From the NCBI GenBank assembly GCA_963989245.1, contig OZ022339.1:20973563-21037562 (forward strand): DNA of 64,000 nt. The letters run 5' to 3'. The position numbers were made by a program, and so were the translations under genes. The notes under the pieces are model-generated. The model searched no databases, had not been told where the DNA came from, and saw nothing but the letters and a program-made list of their open reading frames with translations. Of this stretch, positions 23,772-33,942 are shown one piece after another. The stretch comes from Nansenia antarctica (lineage: Eukaryota > Chordata > Actinopteri > Argentiniformes > Microstomatidae). Numbering within the stretch: position 1 is the first letter of the stretch; each line of letters begins with the position of its first letter.

Positions 23772-23815
23772 ATGGCGGAACTCGGGGCGGTGGTAATGCA
23801 ACAGAATTTGGACAG
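23772..23815 (+). CDS. marchf5: marchf5 exon 1 (coding part)
   Basis: ATG at 23772 gives MAELGAVVMQQNLD plus AG, followed by the donor AG|GTGAGT. The split Arg codon (AG|G) is completed by exon 2, giving ...NLDR-SCWVCFATDEDD. The human protein, as I remember it, has MPDQALQQMLDRSCWVCF, so the QQ.LDR ending and the junction position agree. The protein is a mitochondrial outer-membrane E3 ubiquitin ligase with an N-terminal RING-CH domain and four membrane segments. The product starts 8.8 kb before the RING exon. Confidence 0.88.
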
Positions 23816-25280
23816 GTGAGTCGAGTTGTTGTTGGCAACCTGTTACTAAGCTTTACGTTGTGACTAGCCTGCTAGCTAACTGACATTGCAACTGCCTCAA
23901 GCCCTCAACATACACGACAGCGTGTCAACAGTATGAAATAACCTTCATGTTTTACCAAGAATATCTAATATTACCTTTTGGAAATCGAGATAGCTAGCTA
24001 TTTAATCTAGCAGTGTCAGTCTTAGATGCAAACGTTAGCTAGCATGGCTGTGTGGTTGACAACAAGCTGGACGACTGACTCGAAGTGATGCTGATGTGAT
24101 GTGAGAGGTGTGTCGCTACACCAGACATGTGTAGGCCTGTATATATAGATAAATCATTGCGTTAGACATTGCTGATCTATGAACTACTTGCTTTGACTGC
24201 TTTCCCCTCCCTGCCTGAGATCTATCATCCTCCATGCTCCCTGGGTTGAATGACGCCCAAGACGTTACACATAAGCATCAAGTCAATACGTTAGCTAAGT
24301 GTGGACCAGAGCTAAATGGGTTGTCTGGGTTACCTTGAATGAAATGTGTACCTATTTACAGTTGAATGAATGAACATGCCTGGTGGATCATATCCTGAAC
24401 ACATGTGTCTCAGTGTGTCAAAGTGTTTGCATGTGACATATCGCAAGACAACACGTCCCATCGAGGTGACTGTCAGGACCTTTTGTTTTGAGGTGATCAC
24501 ATCCATATACATTGGAATAGAGTGTCACCGCAAAACAGATGTGGCAACAGTGAAGAATTGGAAATAAAAAACACTTACGAGTAGAGGATGGGCTAAGAAT
24601 TGTATTCCCAAACTTCAAATGGTTAAAGAACAACGTGATGAATCGAACATAAACACGAGTGATCACATGACCAATCAACACACAGGCTAACATTATGTTA
24701 TGTCTGACTCCATGGTTTGTTATGGTTAGACTTACCATCCTGTTTTTCTTTGAAACTGTTAAATTGGTTGATTTGTTGATATTCAATTCTGCAATGTGCA
24801 TTTAATGTGATGTTGTTTTTTCTGCTACTCTGACCAGGGGCCCATTCCACTAAGGTCGATTATCTTCTAAGCCTCGATAAAGTTCTAAGCCTCGATAATG
24901 TTAGCTTGCGTTCGGTTCCATCCCATCAATGTGGCTCAAATAATTCGCTGCTTGGTTGAGCTCCTTCTGAGTCAGATATAATTAGCCTGGTCGCGACCAG
25001 GCTAAAACACTGGCTAAAGTAAGACACACGTCAAAAAAGGCTCACAGGCGGAAACTACATCCCGAACGACAGTTCCTCTTTTAGGAAATATTAGTTCCCA
25101 CTTCACACGAGATAGATAGATGGATAGGTTGACTGTGTGATAGATAGATAATTTGATATTTTGAAAGTGTGATCGATCGATAGATAACTTGATATTTTGA
25201 AAGTGTGAGATCGATAGATCAATAAATAAAAGAGTGTAAAAAAAAAAAAAGTTATTGTCTCAACTTGCATTGCTGTCATC
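23816..25280. other. marchf5 intron 1, 5' part
   Basis: No exon is recognised. At about 24838-25015 there are repeated TAAGCCTCGATAA words and a TAGCCTGGTCGCGACCAGGCTA palindrome core; these look like remnants of a small palindromic element, but no complete ends are visible. Confidence 0.45.
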
Positions 25281-25508
25281 ACAGCGGTCTGGCTGGCGCA
25301 GTGGTTAAGGCAGCCAGCGAGAGTTCCAAAGGTTGCGTGTTCGAGACTTGACTAAGTGATTTTTTTTTTTTTTTACATTTAACCGAAGATTTCATGCAAA
25401 GGCTTCAAACACCATGTCTGTCGGACAAGTGCAGGAGGAAGTCCACCTTGTCCGAACATAAAATGTACTTGTCCCGGACAAGCGGACAAGCCTTAATGTC
25501 GAGCCCTG
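25281..25508 (+). mobile_element. tRNA-like SINE head next to a hAT-type end
   Basis: TGGCGCAGTGG matches the pol III box A consensus exactly, and TGTTCGAGAC follows as box B, suggesting a tRNA-derived SINE head. Past a T-run the sequence becomes GGACAAG-rich and ends with GTCGAGCCCTG at 25508, the terminal repeat type seen at 50959-52280. These are probably two joined repeat fragments. Confidence 0.55.
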
Positions 25509-26765
25509 TGCCTTGGTGCATCACCGTGAGCTGTTGTATAAGTGGTTAACTTGTGAACTGGCACTAAGGGGAACCTTACTGTAACAGATAGTCTATCCTC
25601 CTGCCTTTGTGTGTCTGGCTGTGTTGGTCTATCCCAAAAAAGTGTGTTCAGACCTCTTAATGCATGTTTCTAATAAGTAATCAATCATAAGCTGTCTGCA
25701 CTTTCACTAAAGCTGCAGATGTCCTCTAAGGCTGTTTGTGTGGCAGCAATGATTTCCTTCTGCCCAGAAACTTCCTTCATTAGCTGTAACTGAGCTTCTG
25801 CGCTAAGGTTAGTTTGGGATTGACATGCTTTGATTGCAGAAGCTTGCCGTTAGACCCGATCCTGTAACACTATTTTCCTTTTCTAGTGTTGTCTTGAACT
25901 GTTTGTGAAAGGAGTGCTTGTAATGCTGTGGCCACTTTTTGTTTCTTATTCTTCAACATGTTTGGGTTCCTGTTGAGCTCAGACACAGCCCATGCAGAGG
26001 GCTCGTCTTGGCTGTCTAACCGCTGTAGTAGCCTATATCATGTAGCCTACATCACGTTTATCAATGTACTGCCCCAATATCATTGTGGTACATGGCTGCC
26101 ATGCAGCAGGGCTCAAGTGCAAACAACCCAGGCTCTGTTTGAAGAGACTGATAGCCAGAAGATGCCCCCTGGCTTTAGGCGGTTGTGTACCCAGCTCTAT
26201 CAGTGACAAACACATGGCTCCATAGGCTCTTATCTAGGCCTGCCACTGGCAGCTGGCTCTCCATGCAACGCAGTGTTTCAAGAACATCGGAGGGAGATAC
26301 ACTTCATCAACGCGTTGGACCTTTCACTGGCTCATACACAACCTGAATGTGGAACTCCTTTCAATTTCTGTCTGTCGTTTGTTAGACTGTTGGGTTAACG
26401 GGCTCCGATCCACCAGCCAAACAGTCAAATGGAGTAGTAGGTGTTTTTGATTGTTATGGAGTGGGCCTGGTAATGTGTTTCATGGGGGTAGCTGAGCCAG
26501 CTTGTTTGTTTCTGCAGTGGAGTCAGCCCAGGTTTGTTTGTCGTGTAGTTCAGGAAGAGGCAGTGGAGGTAGTCAGTCCTGCAGAAGCCCCCAGACCCTA
26601 ACCTTCATTGAAGACTTTGCGGGCCGGGATCCGGCGCTCCTGTGCTTCGCCTTTTGTGCTGCGGAACCTCCAGTTTCCCACAGTCACGTGACCGCTGCTG
26701 GATGAAAGGAGCCTTTGTGGAGCGGCTTAGGCCCTGCTTAGAACCAGGAGTCTGACTTGAGACCA
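25509..26765. other. marchf5 intron 1, nothing recognised
   Basis: Largely unique sequence. The open frame at 25928-26206 has no splice context or family features that I recognise. Confidence 0.45.
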
Positions 26766-27868
26766 TGAGAAAGTACGCCATGCCTGTCTCACTCATCTCT
26801 ACACAGTACGCCACACCTGTCTCACTCATCTCTACACAGTACGCCATGCCTGTCTCACTCATCTACATCTCTACGCCATGCCTGTCTCCCTCATCTCTAC
26901 ACAGTACGCCATGCCTGTCACACTCCTCTCTACACAGTACGCCACGCCTGTCTCACTCATCTCTACACAGTACGCCATGCCTGTCTCACTCATCTTTACA
27001 CAGTACGCCACGCCTGTCTCACTCATCTCTACACAGTACGCCATTGCCTGTCTCACTCATCTTTACACAGTACGCCATGCCTGTCTCACTCATCTCTACA
27101 CAGTACGCCATGCCTGTCTCACTCATCTTTACACAGTACGCCATTGCCTGTCTCACTCATCTCTACACAGTACGCCATGCCTGTCTCACTCATCTTTACA
27201 CAGTACGCCATGCCTGTCTCACTCATCTCTACACAGTACGCCATTGCCTGTCTCACTCATCTCTACACAGTACGCCATGCCTGTCTCACTCATCTCTACA
27301 CAGTACGCCATTGCCTGTCTCACTCATCTCTACACAGTACGCCATGCCTGTCTCACTCATCTCTACACAGTACGCCATTGCCTGTCTCACTCATCTTTAC
27401 ACAGTACGCCATGCCTGTCTCACTCATCTCTACACAGTACGCCATTGCCTGTCTCACTCATCTCTACACAGTACGCCATGCCTGTCTCACTCATCTCTAC
27501 ACAGTACGCCATGCCTGTCTCACTCATCTCTACACAGTACGCCACGCCTGTCTCACTCCTCTCTACACAGTACGCCACGCCTGTCTCACTCATCTCTACA
27601 CAGTACGCCATGCCTGTCTCACTCATCTCTACACAGTACGCCATGCCTGTCTCACTCATCTCTACACAGTACGCCACGCCTGTCTCACTCCTCTCTACAC
27701 AGTACGCCACGCCTGTCTCACTCATCTCTACACAGTACACCATGCCTGTCTCACTCATCTCTACACAGTACACCACGCCTGTCTCACTCATCTCTACACA
27801 GTACGCCATGCCTGTCTCACTCATCTCTACACAGTACGCCACGCCTGTCTCACTCATCTCTACACAGT
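26766..27868. repeat. 33-bp minisatellite, about 33 copies
   Basis: Units read GTACGCCATGCCTGTCTCAC then TCATCTCTACACA. Variants change CCATG to CCACG, add one T (CCATTG), or swap TCTCT/TCTTT. Because 33 is a multiple of three, frames stay open for up to 383 codons on both strands. The one-base CCATTG variants hand the frame from one register to the next. It is not a gene: the 'protein' is the repeat translated. Confidence 0.97.
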
Positions 27869-28829
27869 AAGCATCTTCCTTTCCCACCATTTGTGTATAT
27901 TTTACACTTTTATTAGGCTACACCATTTTCTTTTCCACAAATCGCCAAAATATATAAAGTAAAGATGTGGAAATGTGATCTAGTGAGAGACGTGGTGCTT
28001 TTTTTGTAGCTCTTCTCCAAATCCTGGGTTCTCCCTGGTGATTGGATTCTTACGAACACAACGATCCAATAGGACGGACTGTTGCTATGCTGGCGAGTAG
28101 GTCTGGACATGGAGTGATTTTTCAAAATGCAGTAAGCTTTTTTAATACATAAAAAGGATGAAACGCCCTGCTTGAGCTCGTTGCCAAAATGGAATCTGCC
28201 CACTTAGGCCTAAGTGTTCAATTAGCCTGTGGAACACAACAGGTCACCTTGCTCTAGTGAGGCAAGCTGAGCTGTCGCTGCATATTGAGAGCTCTATGCC
28301 GTTTCCATGGAAACAGCTGTCTAATGACCTTTGCGATTGAAACGCCAGGTGATTTTTTTGTTTGATTCGGTCAAATAAGAATGAGTGTGTTAGCCTAGTG
28401 TGTTTGTTACTCGGGGGGGTTTAAGTGTTTGTGTACGCTCCACGCGCTTGCACAGGGCCGGATGTGTCAGTGAGCTGGGGGGTTAGGGTTTCAGGGGGAA
28501 GATAGCGTTTCGGTTGCTGTTGTATCGGGCCCTGGTCATGTGGATGGGCCGGGTTACGGGGAACAGGAGCCAGCGAATCTCGGAGAGCGCCCGCGTTGGG
28601 GCTTTTGTCTGCCGCGGCCGTGCTCCTGCGGAGAGGTCCGTCCGCCGTCCCCAATCAGCATCCTCCCATTTAATCTCCCCTCCTCCGACCGCTGCCCCCC
28701 CCCCCCCCCCCCCCAGCTCATGTTCAACCGATCTCTTACCCCTGGGCCTTTTGTTCACCCCCCCAGCCCAGCTCATATTCACGTGGCCTTGTGCTAACAG
28801 GCTATTAGAACCGTCACCCAAAACATTAT
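27869..28829. other. marchf5 intron 1, nothing recognised
   Basis: No exon is recognised. A C homopolymer of about 20 lies near 28695-28714. Several overlapping open frames on both strands across this G/C-rich patch lack family features. Confidence 0.45.
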
Positions 28830-29090
28830 GGGGTGGCTGTGGTGCAGGAGGTAGAGCCGCCGTCTAATGATCGCAAGGTCGGCAGATCGGCCGTTCGAGC
28901 CCCGGCTGGCCACATGTCGAAGTGTCCTTGGGCAAGACAAATTGCTCCCAGTGAGCGGGCCGGCGCCTTGCATAGTAGCTTGCCGCCATTGGTGTGTGAA
29001 TGTGTGTGTGAATGGGTGAATGAGAGGCCGTTGTAAAGTGCTTTGGATAAAGGCACTATGTAAGTGCAGTCCATTTACCATTTTACCATT
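28830..29090 (+). mobile_element. tRNA-derived SINE, copy 4
   Basis: Same family as copies 1-3 but in plus orientation. The head GGGGTGGCTGTGGTGCAGGA has GGTAGAGCCGCC (box A region) and GTTCGAGCCCC (box B). The tail is TAAGTGCAGTCCATTTACCA. Confidence 0.85.
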
Positions 29091-29252
29091 CTGCTCTCTG
29101 TGATTACATGCTGTGGGTCTGGAGGAAGAAAGGGAAGTACTGCAGGAAAAAACCTCTCCTGTTCTGATGGAGGAACCTCTGGGATCTTTTCGGGCTAAAA
29201 AGACACAGAAGATGTAAGCCCTGTAGTGTTCCAATCTGTGGACAGCCCAATC

Positions 29253-29385
29253 CAGTAGTGGAGGGGAGGAGAAGAGAGAGGACCGTAGTGGAGGGGAGGA
29301 GAAGGGAGAGGACAGTAGTGGAGGGGAGGAGAAGGGAGAGGACAGTAGTGGAGGGGAGGAGAAGAGAGAGGGCAGTAGTGGGAGA
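29253..29385. repeat. 30-bp minisatellite
   Basis: About four units of AGTAGTGGAGGGGAGGAGAA followed by GGGAGAGGAC. Confidence 0.93.
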
Positions 29386-29788
29386 AGATTGGTATGGTGG
29401 GTAGTTAAGTAGAGAAAGGACGATTAAGGTTTCTATCGCCTGGTGGCCCCGCCCCTCCTTCGCTGGCCCACGTTATCTGAGAGGCTGGACCCCTAAGCTC
29501 CAGTGAGCTTCTCCCATGTGGTCATGTTTTATTCACTGGTGGAGGATGGAAAAACCAGCCTGGTACCTGAGCTAGCGGCCCGGCTAGGGGCCTGATGTTA
29601 CGGCCCTGAAAAAGGAGAGTCGGCACAGCCCCCCCCCCCCTCCTCCGCCTCAGTAACAGAGCACACCCAGAGTTGAGGATGATGACAGAGGCCCAAAGAT
29701 TTGCCATCCATTATTCAGGCTTGGGAGCAGGCAAGTTGAATTATACATGGGGATATTATGGGATTCAATAATCACAATCCCATTCATA

Positions 29789-30425
29789 CGGTGGGGTGCA
29801 AAAATGGGTAAGCACAGGATGTCGTCCAATCAGCTGGGTGTTGACTTATTTTGGTTAAAGACGTTACCACTTGAAAGGTGTTACCACTGGAGTGTCTATG
29901 GAACTGTACAGGAACTGGCTCACTTGTCTTAATGGATGATGTCATCAACAGAATGAATTCTGAAGTGTACAGAAACAACGTAGAAACATATCGTCTGCTT
30001 ACAAGCAAATGCTTCCAGTGTCATTGGACGAGGGAGCTTAATCATACATGACAATGACCCCAAACATACTGCCCTAGCAACTAGAGAGTTTTAACATACT
30101 GCCCTAGCAACTAGAGAGTTTTAACATACTGCCCTAGCAACTAGAGAGTTTTTCAGGGTCAAAAAGTGGAAAGTTCTAGAGTGACCATGTCAGTGTCCAG
30201 ATTTAAATCCAATTGAACATGCATTTACTTTGCTGAAGAGGGAACATAAGGCAAACATACCTCAAAACAAACAACAACTGAAAATGGCTGTAGTCGAGGC
30301 CTGGCAGAGCATCACTAGAGAATATACCCAGTGTCTGGGTGAGGTCAATAGGTCACAGACTTCAGGCAGTTATTGCATGCAAAGGATTGTCAACCGAATA
30401 CTAAACATGAGTACTTTATTGTGAC
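29789..30425 (+). pseudogene. Tc1-like transposase relic
   Basis: The left end CGGTGGGGTGCAAAAATGGG follows a TA and resembles the terminal repeat of the Tc1 element at 55191. Further on the sequence reads, with frameshifts, as DNDPKHTALATREF and then NPIEHAFTLLKREHKANIPQ, the second and third catalytic segments of a Tc1 transposase. A 30-bp stretch is triplicated inside (30062-30151) and destroys the gene. The right terminal repeat was not found. Confidence 0.8.
30062..30151. repeat. 30-bp triplication inside the Tc1 relic
   Basis: Three copies of ACATACTGCCCTAGCAACTA GAGAGTTTTA, directly after the codons for the DNDPK motif. They arose after the element became inactive, or inactivated it. 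Confidence 0.9.
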
Positions 30426-31172
30426 ATAGTGTGACTAGCAGCACATGAATGCCTTGCCTACAATGGTAGCAAGAGAGAGTATTCAATGTAAGGAATCTGA
30501 GTTAGTTTAGATTTCATATTTTGTAGGTCAACTAGCTTACAGCTGTGCTGTTCAACACGAGATAGACTCACTGGCTGGCTGAGGTCTGACTGAGGTCTTA
30601 AAGAGGCAGTGTTATATTGTAGCAAAGACATGTTATTTTGTCATTAGGCTAAAATTGTATGTTTCAGGTCAAACCTGGCTGATGTTTAAAGGTCCCCTAT
30701 TATGAAAATGACTCACAAATCTGTCATTTTTTTATTTTTTTATGAAAACTTTCTGAAAATGAAACCTGTTTAACATTTAATCACATTCTCTTATTGAACT
30801 TTATCCAAAATGTAGAAAATCTCAAAACTGAACATGTCCCCTGTCTCCTCTCATTGAATTTATGCTCCGATTATATGGGAGGTGGAGATTAATCATTGTT
30901 TTATTCAGCCGTAGAAATGCCAACCGTCCAAGGTTCAGGGTAATTATGGAGATGAGAATGTAAATGCCATACGGACAGACTGGAAACAGGTTCCAAACAG
31001 TCGTTATCTCAGATCGCCTAGCAACAGAGGTACATGTGAACAAGCCCCTCACATGGATGGAACCCAGCGTTCTCTGTGAGAGAAACTGGGAGCACTTAGT
31101 AGGGTAGTAGGAGAGCTAGGCTAACCCAACACAACATCAGCCTGAATGTCACAAGAAGGGACATGACCGTTC
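30426..31172. other. marchf5 intron 1, one repeat end
   Basis: The words AAAGGTCCCCTATTATGA near 30690 are a common fish repeat end; no partner end was found. Otherwise nothing is recognised. Confidence 0.4.
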
Positions 31173-31606
31173 AGGCCACATCCACACGGAGACAGAACCC
31201 ATCTTTTTCTTTTTCATTTAAAAAAAAGTTTTCCGTAAAAACCAAAGTCGTCTCAAGAAATATGTGCGTCCAAACGAAACCGCTGAAATGCCGCCACAAG
31301 TTACACCAGATACAGAGAAGAAGAATAGAGCGTGCGCAAAACTTGCGCGATGAACAATCACAAATGCAACAACCCTGTAAGGCGCCGTTGTTGTTGGCTG
31401 GGTTAGCGCATGCGGGTTAAGGGAGAGGTGGGGCTATGGCGTCATCGGTTCAGGAAAGATGCGTATGGCTTGTAAAGACGGACATACAAGGGTGGCGTCT
31501 TCAGATTTGTTCACTCTGGGACCCGGTTTAAAAAAAATAGCGTCTTCAGGCTCCCAGAACGCGGTTGGCAGATACACCCAAATTCGTCTCCATGTGGACA
31601 AGGCCT
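31173..31606. mobile_element. MITE with AGGCCNNNTCCACANGGAGAC ends
   Basis: The left end AGGCCACATCCACACGGAGA and the right end, read in reverse complement as AGGCCTTGTCCACATGGAGA, form terminal inverted repeats. The inside (about 430 bp) has no transposase. The target duplication is unclear. Confidence 0.75.
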
Positions 31607-32087
31607 CAGTCTTTCAGAACATGTTCTAGCGTCTGTTAGAACATTGCTTTTCTGTGTCATGAGGAAGACCACTGGCATTTTGGGTCTGTTGAATTCAAAT
31701 TTGCAAAGCTACAGTGTCAAGAGAAACAGGTCTAAAACCTTCGGAGAAAGAGACATTTTCGGAGAAGATGGCTTCAACCCAAAACCACAATGCTCATCTC
31801 AAACATACGAGTCCCATTCTGTCCTATTGTAGCCACTGCTGTCATTATATGTGACTGGGTTTGATTAATAGGTCCCCATCTCGGCAATTGTCACATATCG
31901 GTCGATGGCCAAGACTCTGTCTGCCCTCGGCCCCTTCTCTGAGAACAGTTTACGTGTGTTTGGTTGCTCCCGTGTTTACATGAGGAAGGTCACATAATGA
32001 ATGAATACAAACCCCAGACACGCAAGCATTTATTCATTGTCAGACGAACATTCCCAGTCTTTGTTCAATGGTACCAAACCTCCAACC
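31607..32087. other. marchf5 intron 1, nothing recognised
   Basis: Unique-looking sequence before the TG-rich array. Confidence 0.45.
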
Positions 32088-32234
32088 CTGCCTGTATGTG
32101 TTTCAGACTCTGACCCTGCCTGTGTGTGTGTTTCAGACTCCGACCCTGCCTGTGTGTGTGTTTCAGACTCCGACCCTGCCTGTGTGTGTTTCAGACTCCG
32201 ACCCTGCCTGTGTGTGTTTCAGACTCCGACCCTG

Positions 32235-32287
<53 letters not shown>

Positions 32288-32349
32288 CAGACTCCAACCC
32301 TGCCTGTGTGTGTGTGTGTGTGTGTGTTTGTTTCAGACTCCAACCCTCC

Positions 32350-32401
<52 letters not shown>

Positions 32402-32522
32402 GTGTGTGTTTCAGACTCCAACTGTGTGTGTGTGTTTCAGACTCTAACCCTGCCTGTGTGTGTGTGTGTGTTTCAGACTCTAACCCTGCCTGTGTGTGTG
32501 TATGTGTTTCAGACTAACCCTG

Positions 32523-32575
<53 letters not shown>

Positions 32576-32646
32576 TTCAGACTAACCCTGCCTGTGTGTG
32601 TGTGTGTGTGTTTCAGACTCTAACCCTGCCTGTGTGTGTGTGTTTG
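32088..32646 (+). repeat. TG-rich array with 13 acceptor-like TTTCAG units
   Basis: Units consist of a variable (TG)n run, then TTTCAGACTCYRACCCTGCC (some shortened). TTTCAG occurs 13 times between 32101 and 32616, each after a TG run. The array ends directly at the real 3' splice site of marchf5 exon 2, TGTTTGTTTCAG|GAGC. The real site thus has the same layout (TG run, TTTCAG) as the array units and lacks a normal C/T-rich tract. Confidence 0.95.
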
Positions 32647-32652
32647 TTTCAG

Positions 32653-32855
32653 GAGCTGCTGGGTGTGCTTCGCCACAGACGAGGACGACCGCATGGCGGA
32701 GTGGGTGCGTCCGTGCCGTTGCCGTGGCAGCACTAAGTGGGTGCACCAGGCGTGTCTCCAGCGCTGGGTGGACGAGAAGCAGAGGGGCAACAGCACGGCC
32801 CGTGTGGCCTGCCCACAATGCAACGCTGAGTACCTCATCGTCTTCCCCAAACTGG
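32653..32855 (+). CDS. marchf5: marchf5 exon 2: RING-CH domain
   Basis: It encodes the RING-CH (RINGv) zinc finger of the ligase. SCWVCFATDEDDRMAEWVRP starts the domain; CRCRGSTKWVHQACLQRWVD and CPQCNAEYLIVFPKL follow. The C4HC3 ligands are visible: CWVC, CRC, the H in WVHQAC, and CPQC. The sequence is almost identical to the human protein as I recall it. The acceptor is TTTGTTTCAG at 32652 and the donor is CTGG|GTATGA at 32855/32856. The next exon must begin with two bases completing a Gly codon. The remaining exons (four membrane segments) were searched for and not seen up to 64000. The exon is bracketed by tandem arrays on both sides. Confidence 0.97.
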
Positions 32856-33290
32856 GTATGACACCACAGGACAGGGGGGGCTGGGGGGGTGTCAGGGGGC
32901 TGGGTATGACACCACAGGACAGGGGGGGCTGGGGGGGGGGTGTCAGGGGGCTGGGTATGACACCACAGGACAGGGGGGGCTGGGGGGGGTGTCAGGGGGC
33001 TGGGTATGACACCACAGGACAGGGGGGGGGGGTGTCAGGGGGCTGGGTATGACACCACAGGACAGGGGGGGCTGGGGGGGGTGTCAGGGGGCTGGGTATG
33101 ACACCACAGGACAGGGGGGCTGGGGGGGGTGTCAGGGGGCTGGGTATGACACCACAGGACAGGGGGGGCTGGGGGGGGTGGTGTCAGGGGGCTGGGTATG
33201 ACACCACAGGACAGGGGGGGTGGGTGGGTGGGTGGGTATGACACCACAGGACAGGGGGGCTGGGTGGGTATGACACCACAGGGCTGGGGG
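32856..33290 (+). repeat. G-rich minisatellite repeating the exon 2 donor
   Basis: Units of about 25-52 bp carry GGGTATGACACCACAGGACA, then long G runs, then GGTGTCAGGGGGCT. The first GGGTATGACACC is the true exon 2 donor; nine further copies start near 32901, 32952, 33001, 33043, 33092, 33140, 33192, 33233 and 33266. Most copies also repeat the CTG that ends the exon. Confidence 0.96.
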
Positions 33291-33347
33291 GGCGTCAGGG
33301 GCCGGAGATTAGGAATTAGGAGGTGGGAGATGAATATAGTAAACTCA

Positions 33348-33709
33348 TAAAAAGTTCGGAAACGTTATTTCGGTCGATTATTTCTCCCCTTTAATAATAC
33401 CAAATGGCATTGTATTTTATACCGTTAGAAAGACGGTATGAAGGCCTGATTAGTCACCTTTACAACAAGGTACAACTTGCAAGGATCATGCATTCGTGGA
33501 ATGAGCAACACAGCTAAATGTGTGGGTAGCGGCCCAACAAAAATGTGCCAAAATCCCCTGCACTATTCTTCTGTCCTCTGTCATAACTTGTCTTATCATT
33601 GAAGGCAATCTCAATGCAGTGAGATATCGGACGATATAAAATACAATACCAATTGGTATTATTAAAGGGGAGGAATAATCGACCGAATAACGTTTCCAAA
33701 CTTTTTTTT
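33348..33709. mobile_element. MITE with about 80-bp terminal inverted repeats
   Basis: The left arm starts AAAAAGTTCGGAAACGTTAT and contains CGGTCGATTATTTCTCCCC. The right arm is its reverse complement (GGGGAGGAATAATCGACCG, ATAACGTTTCCAAACTTTTT). The arms match for about 80 bp with few changes; the loop is about 200 bp. A snap-back hairpin MITE is the natural reading. The family is unknown to me. Confidence 0.8.
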
Positions 33710-33942
33710 AATGATTTGATCAGGCCTTCTGTGAAGAACGTTTGTGTCATTTTTTTGTGTGTACTGAAATTGTGTGCCAGCTAGTCTACAAAACGAAGAT
33801 GGCATTGAGCCTAAGAACTGTCTTATCTGCTCAAACTAACCTTGTGTTTCGGTGGCACTCAAAGGCAATTGTCCATGTAAATTGATACCGAAATGCTCAG
33901 AGGAGGACACTTTTCAGAGCTCCCTGGCCTAATAACTTTTGC

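Noticed and set aside
26765..27962. Long serine/histidine/leucine-rich open frames of up to 383 codons
   Set aside because: They are translations of a 33-bp tandem repeat and exist in several registers and on both strands.
28483..28867. Overlapping open frames of 85-117 codons near a C homopolymer
   Set aside because: They overlap on both strands in a G/C-rich patch, lack splice context and family features.
32636..33052. A 138-codon single-exon RING protein
   Set aside because: The open frame starts in the TG array and reads through the exon 2 donor into the minisatellite; the exon boundaries are fixed by phase and by agreement with MARCHF5.
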